This document shows positions 1-8,708 of a DNA stretch of 64,000 nucleotides, piece by piece (position 1 is the first letter of the stretch; each line of letters opens with the position of its first letter). A model generated the notes under the pieces. The model was given only the letters and a program-made list of their open reading frames with translations. It had not been told where the DNA came from and ran no database searches. The stretch lies in contig CAZIGK010000003.1 in NCBI GenBank assembly GCA_964538615.1, positions 1-64,000 of the forward strand, written 5' to 3'. The translations under genes were made by a program, and so were the position numbers. Origin of the DNA: CAZIGK01 sp964538615. GTDB lineage: Bacteria; Pseudomonadota; Alphaproteobacteria; Rickettsiales; RI-342.

Positions 1-284
1 CGAACCAGCCTTGAGCCGCCCTCATTTGCGAGACAGGAGTCGAGCAAGGAGGGAGTAAAACAACCGAGCGCAGCCAAGGAAAGGCTATGCGAGGGACAAG
101 AAGTGAGGACAGCAGTCCGAACCCTTTGAGCTAAGCGCCAGCGAGAGGGGCGAAGCCACACCAACGGTTGTGTCAGGTGAGGGCTAGCAAGCCCGAACCA
201 GCCTTGAGCCGCCCTCATTTGCGAGACAGGAGTCGAGCAAGGAGGGAATAAAACAACCGAGCGAAGCCAAGGAAAGGCTATGCG
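1..284. repeat. 91-bp direct duplication with a 102-bp spacer
   Basis: Bases 1-91 recur at 194-284 (offset 193) with two substitutions: gggagt versus gggaat, and gcgcagcc versus gcgaagcc. The first copy may extend left of the window. The spacer 92-193 contains a segment (about 93-146, with gtgaggacag, a gtccg-accc stretch and gcgccagcgagag) that reappears diverged at about 27570-27622, so this is a family of dispersed intergenic elements and not one local duplication. No gene is supported here; short ORFs crossing it have no recognisable product. Confidence 0.9.
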
Positions 285-285
285 T

Positions 286-310
286 GGATGCCTGCTTTCG
301 CAGGCATGAC
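286..310. repeat. REP-like hairpin, 8-bp stem with 4-nt loop
   Basis: ATGCCTGC at 288-295 pairs perfectly with GCAGGCAT at 300-307 around a TTTC loop, flanked by gg and gac. The layout (ggat..gc-tttc-gc..atgac) resembles the widespread proteobacterial intergenic palindromes of the type tcattcccgcgaaagcggga. It lies just downstream of the convergent comM stop, where it could also protect or end the transcript. The T-tract is absent, so a classical terminator is unlikely. Confidence 0.7.
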
Positions 311-342
311 GGGGGTGGGCGTGACGGCCTCAACAAGCACGA

Positions 343-1860
343 TCAGGCGGCTGCCTTGCCGAACCGTACGGGTCTGTATTGCAGGGCTTCTGCCACATGC
401 GAGGTGATAATGTGCTCTTGTCCGGCCAGATCCGCAATGGTGCGCGCCAATCGGCGGATACGGTTAAACCCGCGCATGGAAAGCCCCATCCGTTCCGCAG
501 CCTGCATCAGGAGCTTCTGGCCTGCGCTATCCGGCATGGCGAAGCGATCCAGATCCGTACCATCCAGCCTTGCGTTGGTGCGAATGGACGTGCCCTCATA
601 GCGAGCATGCTGGCGTTGCCGTGCGGCCAGTACCCGTGCTGCAACTATGCTGGAAGGTTCGCCCTCTGGGGCATGGAGCATGTCGGCTGGTTCCACGGCG
701 GAAACCTCCACATGCATATCCAGACGATCCAGCAATGGGCCGGAAAGTCTGGCCTGATAATCATCCCCGCAGATGGGGGCTTTGCTACAGGCGCGGGCGG
801 CATCCGCCAGATAGCCGCAGCGGCAGGGGTTCATGGCGGCAATCAACTGAAAATCTGCCGGATAGGTTACATGCGCCTGCACGCGGGCAATGGAGACACG
901 TTGCGTCTCCAGCGGTTGGCGTAGGGATTCCAGCACTTGCCGGTTAAACTCCGGCAATTCATCCAGAAACAGCACGCCGTTATGTGCCAGAGAAATTTCC
1001 CCAGGCGTTGCCTTGCGACCACCACCAATCATGGCGGCCATGCTGCTGGAGTGGTGGGGGTCGCGGTAGGGATGGGTGGTATGCAGTTGCCCATCGCGTA
1101 AATGTCCGGCAATGCTGGCGATCATGCTGGTTTCCAGCACTTCCTCTGCGGTCAGTGGGGGCAGAATGCTGGGCAGGCAGGAGGCCAGCAAGGATTTCCC
1201 CGCACCGGGAGGCCCCAGCATCAGCAGATTATGTCGGCCTGCGGCGGCGACTTCCAGCGCACGGCGTGCTACATGCTGCCCCTTCACGTGCCGTAGATCG
1301 CGCCCCGGTGCGGCATGATGAGATAAGGGGCGTTCCGGCAGCGGTAGGGTGATATCCCCCTTCAGATGTTGCAGCAACGCTTGCAGATGCGTTGGTGCCA
1401 GTACATCTACCTCCCCGGCCCAGCGTGCCTCGCTGCCGTTTAAAGCGGGGCATATCAGCCCATGCCCCTGTTGCAGGCAATGCATGGCGGCTGGCAAAAT
1501 GCCGGAAATGGCCAGCAGGCTGCCATCCAGCGCCAGTTCTCCCATGGCCAGATAGGGCGTCACCGCTTCCTGCGGAACCATACCCATCGCGACCAGAATG
1601 CCCAGCGCAATCGGTACATCCAGATGACTGCCTTCCTTGGTCAGGTTGGCGGGCGCCAAATTGACAATAATCCGTTTTGGGGGCAATGCCAGACCCATTG
1701 CCTGTAGCGCGGAGCGCACGCGCTCTCTTGCTTCCGCAATGGCTTTATCCGCCAGACCGACAATTTGAAAGGCGGGCATACCCGGCCCAATATCCACCTG
1801 CACATCGACCGGACAGGCATTGAGTCCCTGAAAGACCAGACTATTGACATGTGCGACCAT
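343..1860 (-). CDS. comM: Mg-chelatase-like AAA ATPase, ComM/YifB family
   Basis: The 505-residue protein has the three-part ComM architecture: an N-terminal Lon-protease-like domain (about 1-180), a central AAA+ ATPase of the Mg-chelatase ChlI type (Walker A GPPGAGKS at 216-223, Walker B GVLFLDE around 295-301), and a C-terminal Mg-chelatase domain. ComM is a hexameric helicase that drives branch migration during natural transformation; in species without competence its role is unclear. The length is typical and the ATG start matches family N-termini (MVAHVNSLVFQGL). It is divergent from the histidine kinase gene. No other competence gene is in the window, so transformation ability cannot be inferred. 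Confidence 0.93.
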   Translation of the reverse strand: MVAHVNSLVFQGLNACPVDVQVDIGPGMPAFQIVGLADKAIAEARERVRSALQAMGLALPPKRIIVNLAPANLTKEGSHLDVPIALGILVAMGMVPQEAVTPYLAMGELALDGSLLAISGILPAAMHCLQQGHGLICPALNGSEARWAGEVDVLAPTHLQALLQHLKGDITLPLPERPLSHHAAPGRDLRHVKGQHVARRALEVAAAGRHNLLMLGPPGAGKSLLASCLPSILPPLTAEEVLETSMIASIAGHLRDGQLHTTHPYRDPHHSSSMAAMIGGGRKATPGEISLAHNGVLFLDELPEFNRQVLESLRQPLETQRVSIARVQAHVTYPADFQLIAAMNPCRCGYLADAARACSKAPICGDDYQARLSGPLLDRLDMHVEVSAVEPADMLHAPEGEPSSIVAARVLAARQRQHARYEGTSIRTNARLDGTDLDRFAMPDSAGQKLLMQAAERMGLSMRGFNRIRRLARTIADLAGQEHIITSHVAEALQYRPVRFGKAAA

Positions 1861-2044
1861 GGTGGAAAATTCCCGTTCCCTGTGTGCCTTTTTATCCTGA
1901 ATTATGTGTCGGCTAGGCGGCGTTTTGCAACCCGATAGCAGACCAACAGATGGTTGACCTGATAAGCACGCTATAAAAACTTAACTATTTTCCAGTGCAA
2001 TAGCAATCCACACCTGTGTGCGTCCATCTTTTTCCGTTCAGCCC

Positions 2045-3877
2045 ATGCTATTTTCTTCTACCTACCGACACCGATTGCACCAGCAAACGCGCCAGCGCGT
2101 GGCTTTGGCGCGGCATATTGTGGCGTTTAGCGTGTTGATTATGGTGGTTTGCTGCCTCATCATGACCTTTCAGACCGCCCGTCATTATCAGCAGGTGATC
2201 CAGCGGTCTCTCTCCGAAAGCCGACAGTTGGCCAAAGCGTTGGCCAGCCATGTGGAGTTGTCGTTTATGGCGGCGGATGTGACCTTGCTGCGCGTGATTG
2301 AAAAACACCACCGTAGCCCCTTATGGGAAGAGGCTCGGGACACGCCGCTACAGGCGGAGGATTTACGACGCTGGGTTTCGCAAACCGCACAAATATCGGC
2401 ATTAGTGGTAGCAGACCGGCAGGGGACGGTACGCATGAAAGCGGGGAACGCGACCTATGCCCATCTGTTTCAGCCGGGGGAATCCCTGCGGAAGGAAGAC
2501 TTCTTTACACGCACATTGGAAGCACGGGAGACGGGTATCCATGTGGCATTGCTGGCGCAACGCACGCCGGATGCTTCCGCGCTGGAGACGGCTTTTCAGC
2601 AGCCGGAAGCGATTGTTGTCAGTCGTTTATTGACGAATTCCAGAGGGGGTGTGGATGGCGTGGCGGCCATATTATTAAACCCTGTTTATTTTCAGCAATT
2701 TTTCATGAGTCTGGAGTCCGCCTCGCATGCTGTTGTGTTGCTATACAGCCTGCGGGGGGAATTGCTGGCACATAACCGTGGTGCGGATATCGCCGCACGG
2801 CAGCAGGTGGGAGCGGTGATGCAGGAGCTGATTCAGCCCACCATGCCTGAAATACGACGTGATATGTTGGCGGGGTTGCTTCAGCATCGGCAATGGCATC
2901 ATCAGTTGAAACTGGAAGCGCACCAGCGGTTAATGCTTTTGCCGCTGGCCGTCAGCGTCATTCGGGACGGGCAGGATATTCTGGCCGGCTGGCGGCATGA
3001 TGCGTGGCAAGATATTGGGTTTTTGATTCTGTTTGCGGTGTTTGCCATGGTGCTGTCCTATTTCACGCTGGCCATGGTACGGCAGATTAGCCGGGCGGAG
3101 CAGTCAGAAATGGCAGTGATGGCTGCCAGTCAGGCAAAGAGTGAGTTTTTGGCCAACATGAGCCATGAATTACGCACCCCGCTTAATGCCATTATTGGGT
3201 TTTCCGAAATGCTGGAGGCAGGGTATTTCGGTGCATTGAATGGTAAGCAAAAAGAACGCACGCAGGATATTCACCGTTGTGGCTTACATTTGCTGGATTT
3301 GATTAATGATGTGCTGGATTTCTCGAAAGGTGAGGCAGGAAAACTGATATTGCAAGAGGAAGAGCTGGACGTCTTTGAGATTATGAACGATGTTCAGCGT
3401 ATGATGCAGCAGCGCACCGACCACAAGAGTTTGACCATTCATTATCCCGCGCATCATCCGCCATGCCCGGTCTTGCGCGCAGACCGGCGAAAGCTTTTAC
3501 AAATCGTGCTGAATTTATTATCGAACGCTGTTAAATTTACTCCGGAAGGGGGGATCATCTGGCTGCGGGTGCGTTATGAATCCGGGCAGGGGATGCGTAT
3601 AGAGGTTGAGGATAATGGGGTGGGGATGCGAGCTGAGGATATTCCAGTAGCCTTATCTGTCTTTGGGCAGGTGCACCGGCATACCCATACCGAGGGGACG
3701 GGATTGGGGTTGCCGCTCTGCCGGATGCTGACTGAATTGCACGGTGGTCAATTAAAGTTGGAGAGTCAGCCCGGTAAAGGCACCACAGTGACCGTGATAT
3801 TGCCGGAGGCACGTTGCCTGTCGCCTGCACCGCCGGATCCAAACCAGAACAGCGGGGAAGCACCGGATGGTAAGTAA
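2045..3877 (+). CDS. membrane sensor histidine kinase (orphan)
   Basis: About 610 residues from the ATG chosen here; an in-frame GTG at 2018 would add nine residues, and neither start has a clear ribosome-binding site. A first membrane segment (about 23-41) and a second (about 323-345) flank a periplasmic region of about 280 residues that looks like a Cache-type sensor. Then come HisKA with the phospho-acceptor in SHELRTPLNAIIGFSEML (His 374), an N box (LSNAVKFTP), DNGVG (523-527) and GTGLGL (551-556) of the HATPase_c domain. All catalytic boxes are intact. No response regulator is adjacent, so partner and signal are unknown; proximity to manC might hint at envelope control, but that is only inference. 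Confidence 0.85.
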   Translation: MLFSSTYRHRLHQQTRQRVALARHIVAFSVLIMVVCCLIMTFQTARHYQQVIQRSLSESRQLAKALASHVELSFMAADVTLLRVIEKHHRSPLWEEARDTPLQAEDLRRWVSQTAQISALVVADRQGTVRMKAGNATYAHLFQPGESLRKEDFFTRTLEARETGIHVALLAQRTPDASALETAFQQPEAIVVSRLLTNSRGGVDGVAAILLNPVYFQQFFMSLESASHAVVLLYSLRGELLAHNRGADIAARQQVGAVMQELIQPTMPEIRRDMLAGLLQHRQWHHQLKLEAHQRLMLLPLAVSVIRDGQDILAGWRHDAWQDIGFLILFAVFAMVLSYFTLAMVRQISRAEQSEMAVMAASQAKSEFLANMSHELRTPLNAIIGFSEMLEAGYFGALNGKQKERTQDIHRCGLHLLDLINDVLDFSKGEAGKLILQEEELDVFEIMNDVQRMMQQRTDHKSLTIHYPAHHPPCPVLRADRRKLLQIVLNLLSNAVKFTPEGGIIWLRVRYESGQGMRIEVEDNGVGMRAEDIPVALSVFGQVHRHTHTEGTGLGLPLCRMLTELHGGQLKLESQPGKGTTVTVILPEARCLSPAPPDPNQNSGEAPDGK

Positions 3878-3953
3878 ACGTTAAACTGCTGCGTCTAGTC
3901 TTGGCTGCAAGCATGATGCCATTTCATGCGCTGATGAGACAAGGAAGATCACA

Positions 3954-5387
3954 ATGCCCCATGCTGCTGCTCCATTGTTACCGGTTATTCTTTCTGGCGG
4001 ATCGGGAACCCGCCTCTGGCCACTCTCCCGCGAGTTATACCCCAAGCAAATGGTGCCCATGTGGGAAGGGCAAAGCACCCTGCAAATGACGGCTGAACGC
4101 TGCCAGCAGGCGCAGATGCTGCCACCACTGGTGGTTTGCAATCATGAACACCGTTTTATTGTGGCAGAGCAGTTGCGACAGAGCGGCATTCAACCTTGTG
4201 CGATCATTCTGGAACCTTGCGCCCGCAATACGGCAGCTGCCGTGGCGGTAGCGACCGCCTATGCGCTGGAGCATTATGGCGACGCAGCACAGGTGTTGAT
4301 TCTGCCTGCGGATCATTTGATTGCGAATGCGCAGGCGTTTGCGCAGGCGGTGGCCACCGCAACCCAAGCGGCGCAGGCGGGTTATATTACCACGTTTGGC
4401 ATTCAGCCGGATCACGCGGAAACTGGCTATGGGTATATTCAGCGAGGGGAGGCTCTGACAGGCGTAGAGGGCGCGTATTGCGTACAGCGATTTGTGGAAA
4501 AACCAGATGCCCCAACCGCTGAGGCCTATGTGCGGGATGGTGGCTATGCATGGAATAGCGGCATGTTTCTCTTTCCTGCCAGCACCATGCAGCAGGAGCT
4601 GCAAACCCATGTGCCTGCCATTGCGAAGGCGGCGCACGCTGCTCTGGCGGCCGCTAAAAAAGATTTGGAGTTTTGTCGTCTGGATGAAGTGGCCTTTGCT
4701 GCCAGCCCGTCTGATTCCATTGACTATGCGGTGATGGAAAAAACAAAGCACGCCGCCGTGGTGCCATGCGATATTGGCTGGCGGGATGTGGGTTCCTGGC
4801 TGGCAACGTGGGAGGCCAGTCCCAAAGACGCAGCGGGTAATGCCGCCATTGGGCAGGCATTGCTGCATGAAAGCAGCAACTGTTATGTGTATAGCCCAAA
4901 GCAATTGGTGGGGGTCATTGGTTTGGAAAATGTGGCGGTGGTGGCAACGGATGATGCGATTTTGGTGCTAAACATGCAGCAGTCGCAGCAGGTGAAAGGG
5001 TTGCTGGCCAAATTACCACCGGAGCATGCGTCCAAAAGTCAGAACCACCGCAAAGTCTATCGTCCTTGGGGGTATTATGACTCTATCTATGAGGGGCCGC
5101 GGGCGCAGGTGAAGGAAATTACCGTGAAGCCGGGGGAAAAACTCTCTCTGCAAAAGCATTTTCACCGCAGTGAACATTGGGTGGTGGTCAATGGTACGGC
5201 GCTGGTCACGCGGGATGAAGAACAATTGCTGATTGGTGAAAATGAGTCGGTATTCATTCCACTGGGTGCTGTGCATCGGCTGGAAAACCCCGGCAAAGTA
5301 CCGCTGCGTCTGATTGAGGTGCAATCCGGTGAATACTTGGGCGAGGATGATATTGTCCGCTTGCAGGATACGTATAATCGGGTGTGA
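3954..5387 (+). CDS. manC: mannose-1-phosphate guanylyltransferase / mannose-6-phosphate isomerase
   Basis: The bifunctional type II enzyme (477 residues, the usual length) makes GDP-mannose for polysaccharides. The N-terminal nucleotidyltransferase carries GGSGTRLWPLSRxxYPKQ at 15-32. The C-terminal cupin has the type II phosphomannose isomerase signature around 396-412 (LSLQKHFHRSEHWVVV), so both activities seem intact. AAGGAA lies a few bases before the ATG. No other sugar-nucleotide or polysaccharide gene is adjacent. Family synonyms are cpsB, algA and xanB; which polysaccharide it feeds cannot be told here. Confidence 0.93.
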   Translation: MPHAAAPLLPVILSGGSGTRLWPLSRELYPKQMVPMWEGQSTLQMTAERCQQAQMLPPLVVCNHEHRFIVAEQLRQSGIQPCAIILEPCARNTAAAVAVATAYALEHYGDAAQVLILPADHLIANAQAFAQAVATATQAAQAGYITTFGIQPDHAETGYGYIQRGEALTGVEGAYCVQRFVEKPDAPTAEAYVRDGGYAWNSGMFLFPASTMQQELQTHVPAIAKAAHAALAAAKKDLEFCRLDEVAFAASPSDSIDYAVMEKTKHAAVVPCDIGWRDVGSWLATWEASPKDAAGNAAIGQALLHESSNCYVYSPKQLVGVIGLENVAVVATDDAILVLNMQQSQQVKGLLAKLPPEHASKSQNHRKVYRPWGYYDSIYEGPRAQVKEITVKPGEKLSLQKHFHRSEHWVVVNGTALVTRDEEQLLIGENESVFIPLGAVHRLENPGKVPLRLIEVQSGEYLGEDDIVRLQDTYNRV

Positions 5388-5488
5388 TGCACGCAGGGGG
5401 TGCGTCAGGTGATGCATAAATGGCATCATCCGGCACATTTAGGCGAGAGTTCAATGCCATGGTAGATTTTCGAGAACCGGAAGTTTCC

Positions 5489-5505
5489 ATGTATGTAGCA
5501 TACAT
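5489..5505. repeat. perfect 7-bp inverted repeat between convergent genes
   Basis: ATGTATG-tag-CATACAT sits in the 151-bp gap between the convergent manC and rdgB stops. It could form a small hairpin shared by both transcripts. It lacks a G+C-rich stem and T-run, so it is not a convincing intrinsic terminator. The same gap holds gcaggccattaaaca (5507-5521), which recurs near 56830 after the ubiH-like gene. Confidence 0.5.
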
Positions 5506-5538
5506 TGCAGGCCATTAAACAGATCGTGAGGACACTAC

Positions 5539-6171
5539 CTAAAACACGGCTGCCACCAACTGCCGGAAGGCATCCGCACGGTGGCTGATGGCTTCTTTGG
5601 CCTCGGCGTCCATTTCCCCAAAGGTCAGGCTGTGTCCACGGGGTTGAAAAATCGGGTCATAGCCGAAGCCTTTTTCTCCACGGGGAGGGAAAGTCAGGGT
5701 GCCATGCACGCGACCTTCCACGCTGATGATCTGCCCATCCGGCCAGCAGAAGCTTAGCGCACAGGCGAAGTAGGCTTCCGCACCTTCCGCGTGGCCGCGG
5801 GCGACGGTAAGGGATTCTTCCACCCGGCGCATGGCGGCCTGAAAATCTTTGGCAGGTCCTCCCCAGCGGGCAGAATAAATGCCGGGGGCACCATCCAGTG
5901 CTGCCACCACCAGACCAGAGTCATCCGCCAGTGCAGGCAGACCGGCACAAATGGCCGCGTGGCGAGCTTTCAGTTCGGCATTTTCCAAGAAGCTGGCGCC
6001 TGTTTCTTCCGGTTCCGGGATATTCAGTTCTGCGGCGGAGGCCAGCTCTGCTCCATAGCGTCCCAGCATGGCCTGTAATTCACGCACTTTACCGGCATTG
6101 TGGCTGGCAATGGCCAGACGGCCACCAGTGAAGCGGGGGAAAGCATGCGGCAAGGTTGGGGATTCCGGCAT
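5539..6171 (-). CDS. rdgB: XTP/dITP diphosphatase (RdgB/HAM1)
   Basis: This house-cleaning pyrophosphatase hydrolyses deaminated purine nucleotides (XTP, dITP, ITP) to monophosphates so that they are not built into nucleic acid. The 210-residue length fits. The N-terminal substrate motif (ASHNAGKVREL, about 22-32), the ADDSGL stretch and the SFGEM / SHRADAF C-terminal motifs are present. The start codon follows the rph stop by two bases, so the two are one operon, an arrangement common in Alphaproteobacteria. Confidence 0.95.
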   Translation of the reverse strand: MPESPTLPHAFPRFTGGRLAIASHNAGKVRELQAMLGRYGAELASAAELNIPEPEETGASFLENAELKARHAAICAGLPALADDSGLVVAALDGAPGIYSARWGGPAKDFQAAMRRVEESLTVARGHAEGAEAYFACALSFCWPDGQIISVEGRVHGTLTFPPRGEKGFGYDPIFQPRGHSLTFGEMDAEAKEAISHRADAFRQLVAAVF

Positions 6172-6173
6172 GG

Positions 6174-6923
6174 TTAGCCTCCGTGCCGATGGCGGTGGGC
6201 GGCGATGGCTTCGCGCTGGGCATGCACCAGTTGTTCGATGCCATGGCGTGCCAGTGCATACATGGCCTGAAAATCCTCATCGGAGAAAGGTTGTTCTTCC
6301 GCTGTTCCCTGAATTTCGACAATCCGCTTGTCGCTGGTCAGGATAAAGTTCATGTCAGCCTCAGCACCGGAGTCTTCCACGTAATCCAGATCCAGCACAG
6401 CCTGTCCCTGCATGATCCCGCAGGAAACCGCCGCCACTTCCGTCAGCAGCGGCACGGCGGGTAACAGCCCTTTGCTCACCAGCCCATCCAGCGCCAGTGT
6501 CAGAGCAACAAACCCACCGGTAATTGAAGCAGTGCGCGTGCCGCCATCGGCCTGTAGCACATCACAGTCCAGAATGACCTGCCGTTCTCCCAGTGCGATC
6601 AAATCCACCACTGCCCGCAATGACCGGCCAATGAGACGTTGAATTTCGGTGGTGCGGCCGCCTTGTTTGCCGCGTGCGGCTTCCCGCGGGTTACGGCTTT
6701 GCGTGGAGCGTGGCAACATGCCGTATTCTGCAGTTATCCAGCCTTTTCCCTGACCTTTTAGAAACGGGGGGCATTTGTCTTCCACTGTCGCTGTGCAAAG
6801 GACATGCGTATTGCCCCATTGTATCAGGCAGGACCCTTCCGCATAGGGGTTAAAGCCGGTGATGAGGTTCAGGCTGCGTAACTGGTTGGCTTGTCGGCCA
6901 GACGGGCGGGAGATGGAACTCAT
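6174..6923 (-). CDS. rph: ribonuclease PH
   Basis: A phosphorolytic 3' exoribonuclease that trims tRNA 3' ends and other RNAs. The ATG at 6923 is chosen because the product then begins MSSISRPSGRQANQLR, matching the family start and giving 249 residues; an upstream GTG at 6980 would add 19 non-family residues. The core shows the RNase PH fold, including the RSTQSRNPREAARGKQGG segment. It is co-transcribed with rdgB and divergent from grpE across about 148 bp. Confidence 0.94.
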   Translation of the reverse strand: MSSISRPSGRQANQLRSLNLITGFNPYAEGSCLIQWGNTHVLCTATVEDKCPPFLKGQGKGWITAEYGMLPRSTQSRNPREAARGKQGGRTTEIQRLIGRSLRAVVDLIALGERQVILDCDVLQADGGTRTASITGGFVALTLALDGLVSKGLLPAVPLLTEVAAVSCGIMQGQAVLDLDYVEDSGAEADMNFILTSDKRIVEIQGTAEEQPFSDEDFQAMYALARHGIEQLVHAQREAIAAHRHRHGG

Positions 6924-7003
6924 GGGCGCAAACTTTTCGTAAGGGATACAGAGGAAGATAAAGGGATATAGCCCCTGCACAGCGGAAAAAGCAAGCCTTG
7001 CTA

Positions 7004-7032
7004 TTGAAAAGCAGGTGTTGCGGCATTACATA
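7004..7032 (+). promoter_or_regulatory. candidate sigma-70-type promoter for grpE
   Basis: TTGAAA (7004-7009), a 17-bp spacer and TACATA (7027-7032) precede the grpE ATG at 7072. The -35 matches 5/6 and the -10 only 3/6. No good sigma-32 (CCCCAT-type) -10 is visible, and no CIRCE inverted repeat was seen, although heat control of grpE would be expected. Confidence 0.35.
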
Positions 7033-7071
7033 TCGGGCATCCAACCGAAACATCATGATTCAGGTAAGCCC

Positions 7072-7710
7072 ATGTCTCAGGAAGCGCAACACCACCCCCT
7101 GCCCGAAGATGACGCCGCAGATACGCAGCACGAACTGGCCACGGAACCACAGGCCGAAGAGGAGCCGAGCCTGCATGCTGAAGAAGAAGCCCTGGCTTTT
7201 GAAGAGAGCTATGCGGGCGATGAGGAGGTCGATCCGCAGATAGCGGAGCTACAGGCCAAAGTGATGGAGCAGCACGAGCATATGCTGCGCATGGCGGCAG
7301 AAATGGACAATCTGCGCAAACGCACGCAGCGGGAAAAAGAAGAGGCCAGTAAATACGGGATTCAGAAATTTGCTAAAGAACTGGCGCAAGTGGCGGAAAA
7401 CCTCATCCGTGCGGTGCATAGCGTGAGCGAGGAAGATCGGCTGAACCAACCCGCTGTCAAAACCCTGGCAGAAGGGGTGGAGATGACCCTGCAAGCCCTG
7501 TTGAAAGCCTTTGCCGCCGAGCAGATTGAGCGATTGCATCCGGAAGGGGAGGCGTTCGACCACCGTTATCATCAGGCGATTTCGCAAGTGGATGTGCCGG
7601 GCGCACAGCCGGGGCAAGTGGTGCAGGTGGTGCAGGCGGGCTATCGGCTGCATGATCGGCTGTTGCAGCCAGCACTGGTGATAGTGGCGCGGGGCGAAAC
7701 TGTTGCCTGA
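7072..7710 (+). CDS. grpE: GrpE, DnaK nucleotide-exchange factor
   Basis: GrpE releases ADP from DnaK in the chaperone cycle. The start used (MSQEAQ, 212 residues) is preceded by caggtaag. Residues 1-65 are an acidic, disordered extension; a long alpha-helical dimerisation region follows (about 65-130, with MAAEMDNLRKRTQREKEE), then the beta domain ending DRLLQPALVIVARG. hrcA, the usual upstream neighbour in this class, is absent; rph sits divergently there instead. The stop codon lies inside the first copy of a 13-bp tandem repeat. Confidence 0.93.
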   Translation: MSQEAQHHPLPEDDAADTQHELATEPQAEEEPSLHAEEEALAFEESYAGDEEVDPQIAELQAKVMEQHEHMLRMAAEMDNLRKRTQREKEEASKYGIQKFAKELAQVAENLIRAVHSVSEEDRLNQPAVKTLAEGVEMTLQALLKAFAAEQIERLHPEGEAFDHRYHQAISQVDVPGAQPGQVVQVVQAGYRLHDRLLQPALVIVARGETVA

Positions 7711-7740
7711 TGAGGTTGCCTGAAAGGGTTGCCTGAGAGG
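7702..7740. repeat. three tandem 13-bp repeats overlapping the grpE stop
   Basis: GTTGCCTGA begins at 7702, 7715 and 7728, an exact 13-bp period, with the last four bases of each unit varying (TGAG, AAGG, GAGG). The first copy contains the grpE terminal codons. Because 13 is not a multiple of three, only the first copy is read in frame; the others look like expansion into the intergenic region. Confidence 0.75.
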
Positions 7741-7769
7741 GGTGTCCGGTGGGAGTGGCGTTTTTTGCA

Positions 7770-7797
7770 TTGACAAGGCAAGCGCCATGGCTATAGT
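7770..7797 (+). promoter_or_regulatory. near-consensus sigma-70 promoter of rplU-rpmA
   Basis: TTGACA (7770-7775, 6/6) and TATAGT (7792-7797, 5/6) are separated by 16 bp. Transcription would start near 7804, leaving about 150 nt of leader before the rplU ATG at 7954. That space is long enough for an L21-type autoregulatory leader, but I could not establish a matching fold by eye. Confidence 0.75.
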
Positions 7798-7953
7798 GCC
7801 CTTCCTTCGCGTGCTCACTTGCATGGGTTGCTTTGTAGGTATTGGCTTTTGCCAGCCCACAGGCTGCACTTTCAGGCAGAGCAGGCATCGCGATAACATC
7901 GTGCATATGACAGCGTGTCATATACGCAGGCTAGAAACAAACAGGTAAAAACC

Positions 7954-8319
7954 ATGTACGCAGTGATTGCTACCGGTGGCAAACAATACAAAGTTGCCGA
8001 AAATGACATTATCGAAGTGGAAAAGCTGGCAGGTGAAGCTGGCCAGACCGTGACGCTGGATCAGGTGTTGCTGCTGGGTGCTGGCAGCGATGTGAAAGTG
8101 GGTGCGCCGACTGTGGCCGGTGCTGCGGTAACCGCTGAAATCGTGAAGCAGAAGAAATGCGATACGGTGATTGTGTTCAAGAAAAAGCGTCGCCAGAATT
8201 ATCGCCGGAAAAATGGCCATCGTCAGCCAGTGACGGTGTTGAAAATTCTCTCTTTGGGTGCTGCGAAAAAAGCTGCCCCGAAGAAAAAAGCAGAAGTTGC
8301 TGAAGCCGCTGAAGCGTAA
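7954..8319 (+). CDS. rplU: 50S ribosomal protein L21
   Basis: L21 binds 23S rRNA in the large subunit. The start MYAVIATGGKQYKV is the family N-terminus, after acaggtaaaa. It gives 121 residues; the core ends near residue 102 and a Lys/Ala-rich tail (AAKKAAPKKKAEVAEAAEA) follows, an extension common in alphaproteobacterial L21. It is followed by rpmA after 44 bases, the conserved rplU-rpmA-obgE order. Confidence 0.97.
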   Translation: MYAVIATGGKQYKVAENDIIEVEKLAGEAGQTVTLDQVLLLGAGSDVKVGAPTVAGAAVTAEIVKQKKCDTVIVFKKKRRQNYRRKNGHRQPVTVLKILSLGAAKKAAPKKKAEVAEAAEA

Positions 8320-8363
8320 ATCACTGGCTGAACGCACAAGTATTTGGAATAGGAGATTGAGTT

Positions 8364-8627
8364 ATGGCTCATAAGAAGGCTGGTGGTAGTTCCCGTAACG
8401 GTCGTGATTCCGCCGGACGCCGTTTGGGTGTGAAAAAATTTGGTGGTGAAGTGGTCATTCCTGGCAACATCATCATTCGCCAGCGTGGCACCAAGTTTCG
8501 TCCTGGCAAGTTCATTGGCATGGGCAAAGATCACACGTTGTTTGCGCTGGTAGAAGGCCATGTACGTTTCTACCGCCACAAAGACCACAAACAGTATGTG
8601 GAAGTGGTGCCAGTTCAGGCTGCATAA
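8364..8627 (+). CDS. rpmA: 50S ribosomal protein L27
   Basis: L27 reaches towards the peptidyl-transferase centre with its N-terminus. The 87-residue product starts MAHKKAGGSSRNGRD, the classical form with no cleaved leader. AGGAG precedes the ATG by eight bases. It is co-transcribed with rplU and followed by a hairpin terminator candidate at 8709-8738. Confidence 0.97.
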   Translation: MAHKKAGGSSRNGRDSAGRRLGVKKFGGEVVIPGNIIIRQRGTKFRPGKFIGMGKDHTLFALVEGHVRFYRHKDHKQYVEVVPVQAA

Positions 8628-8708
8628 CGCCTGACACGGGATCGAATAGGTTTTCTCCCACCATACCGGATGCCGCTTGTTCATCAGTTGGTAGGGATGC
8701 TACAGTAT

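Noticed and set aside
4035..4904. 289-residue ORF antisense to manC
   Set aside because: It is the shadow of a clearly coding frame; the composition (His/Arg-rich) and absence of motifs argue against a gene.
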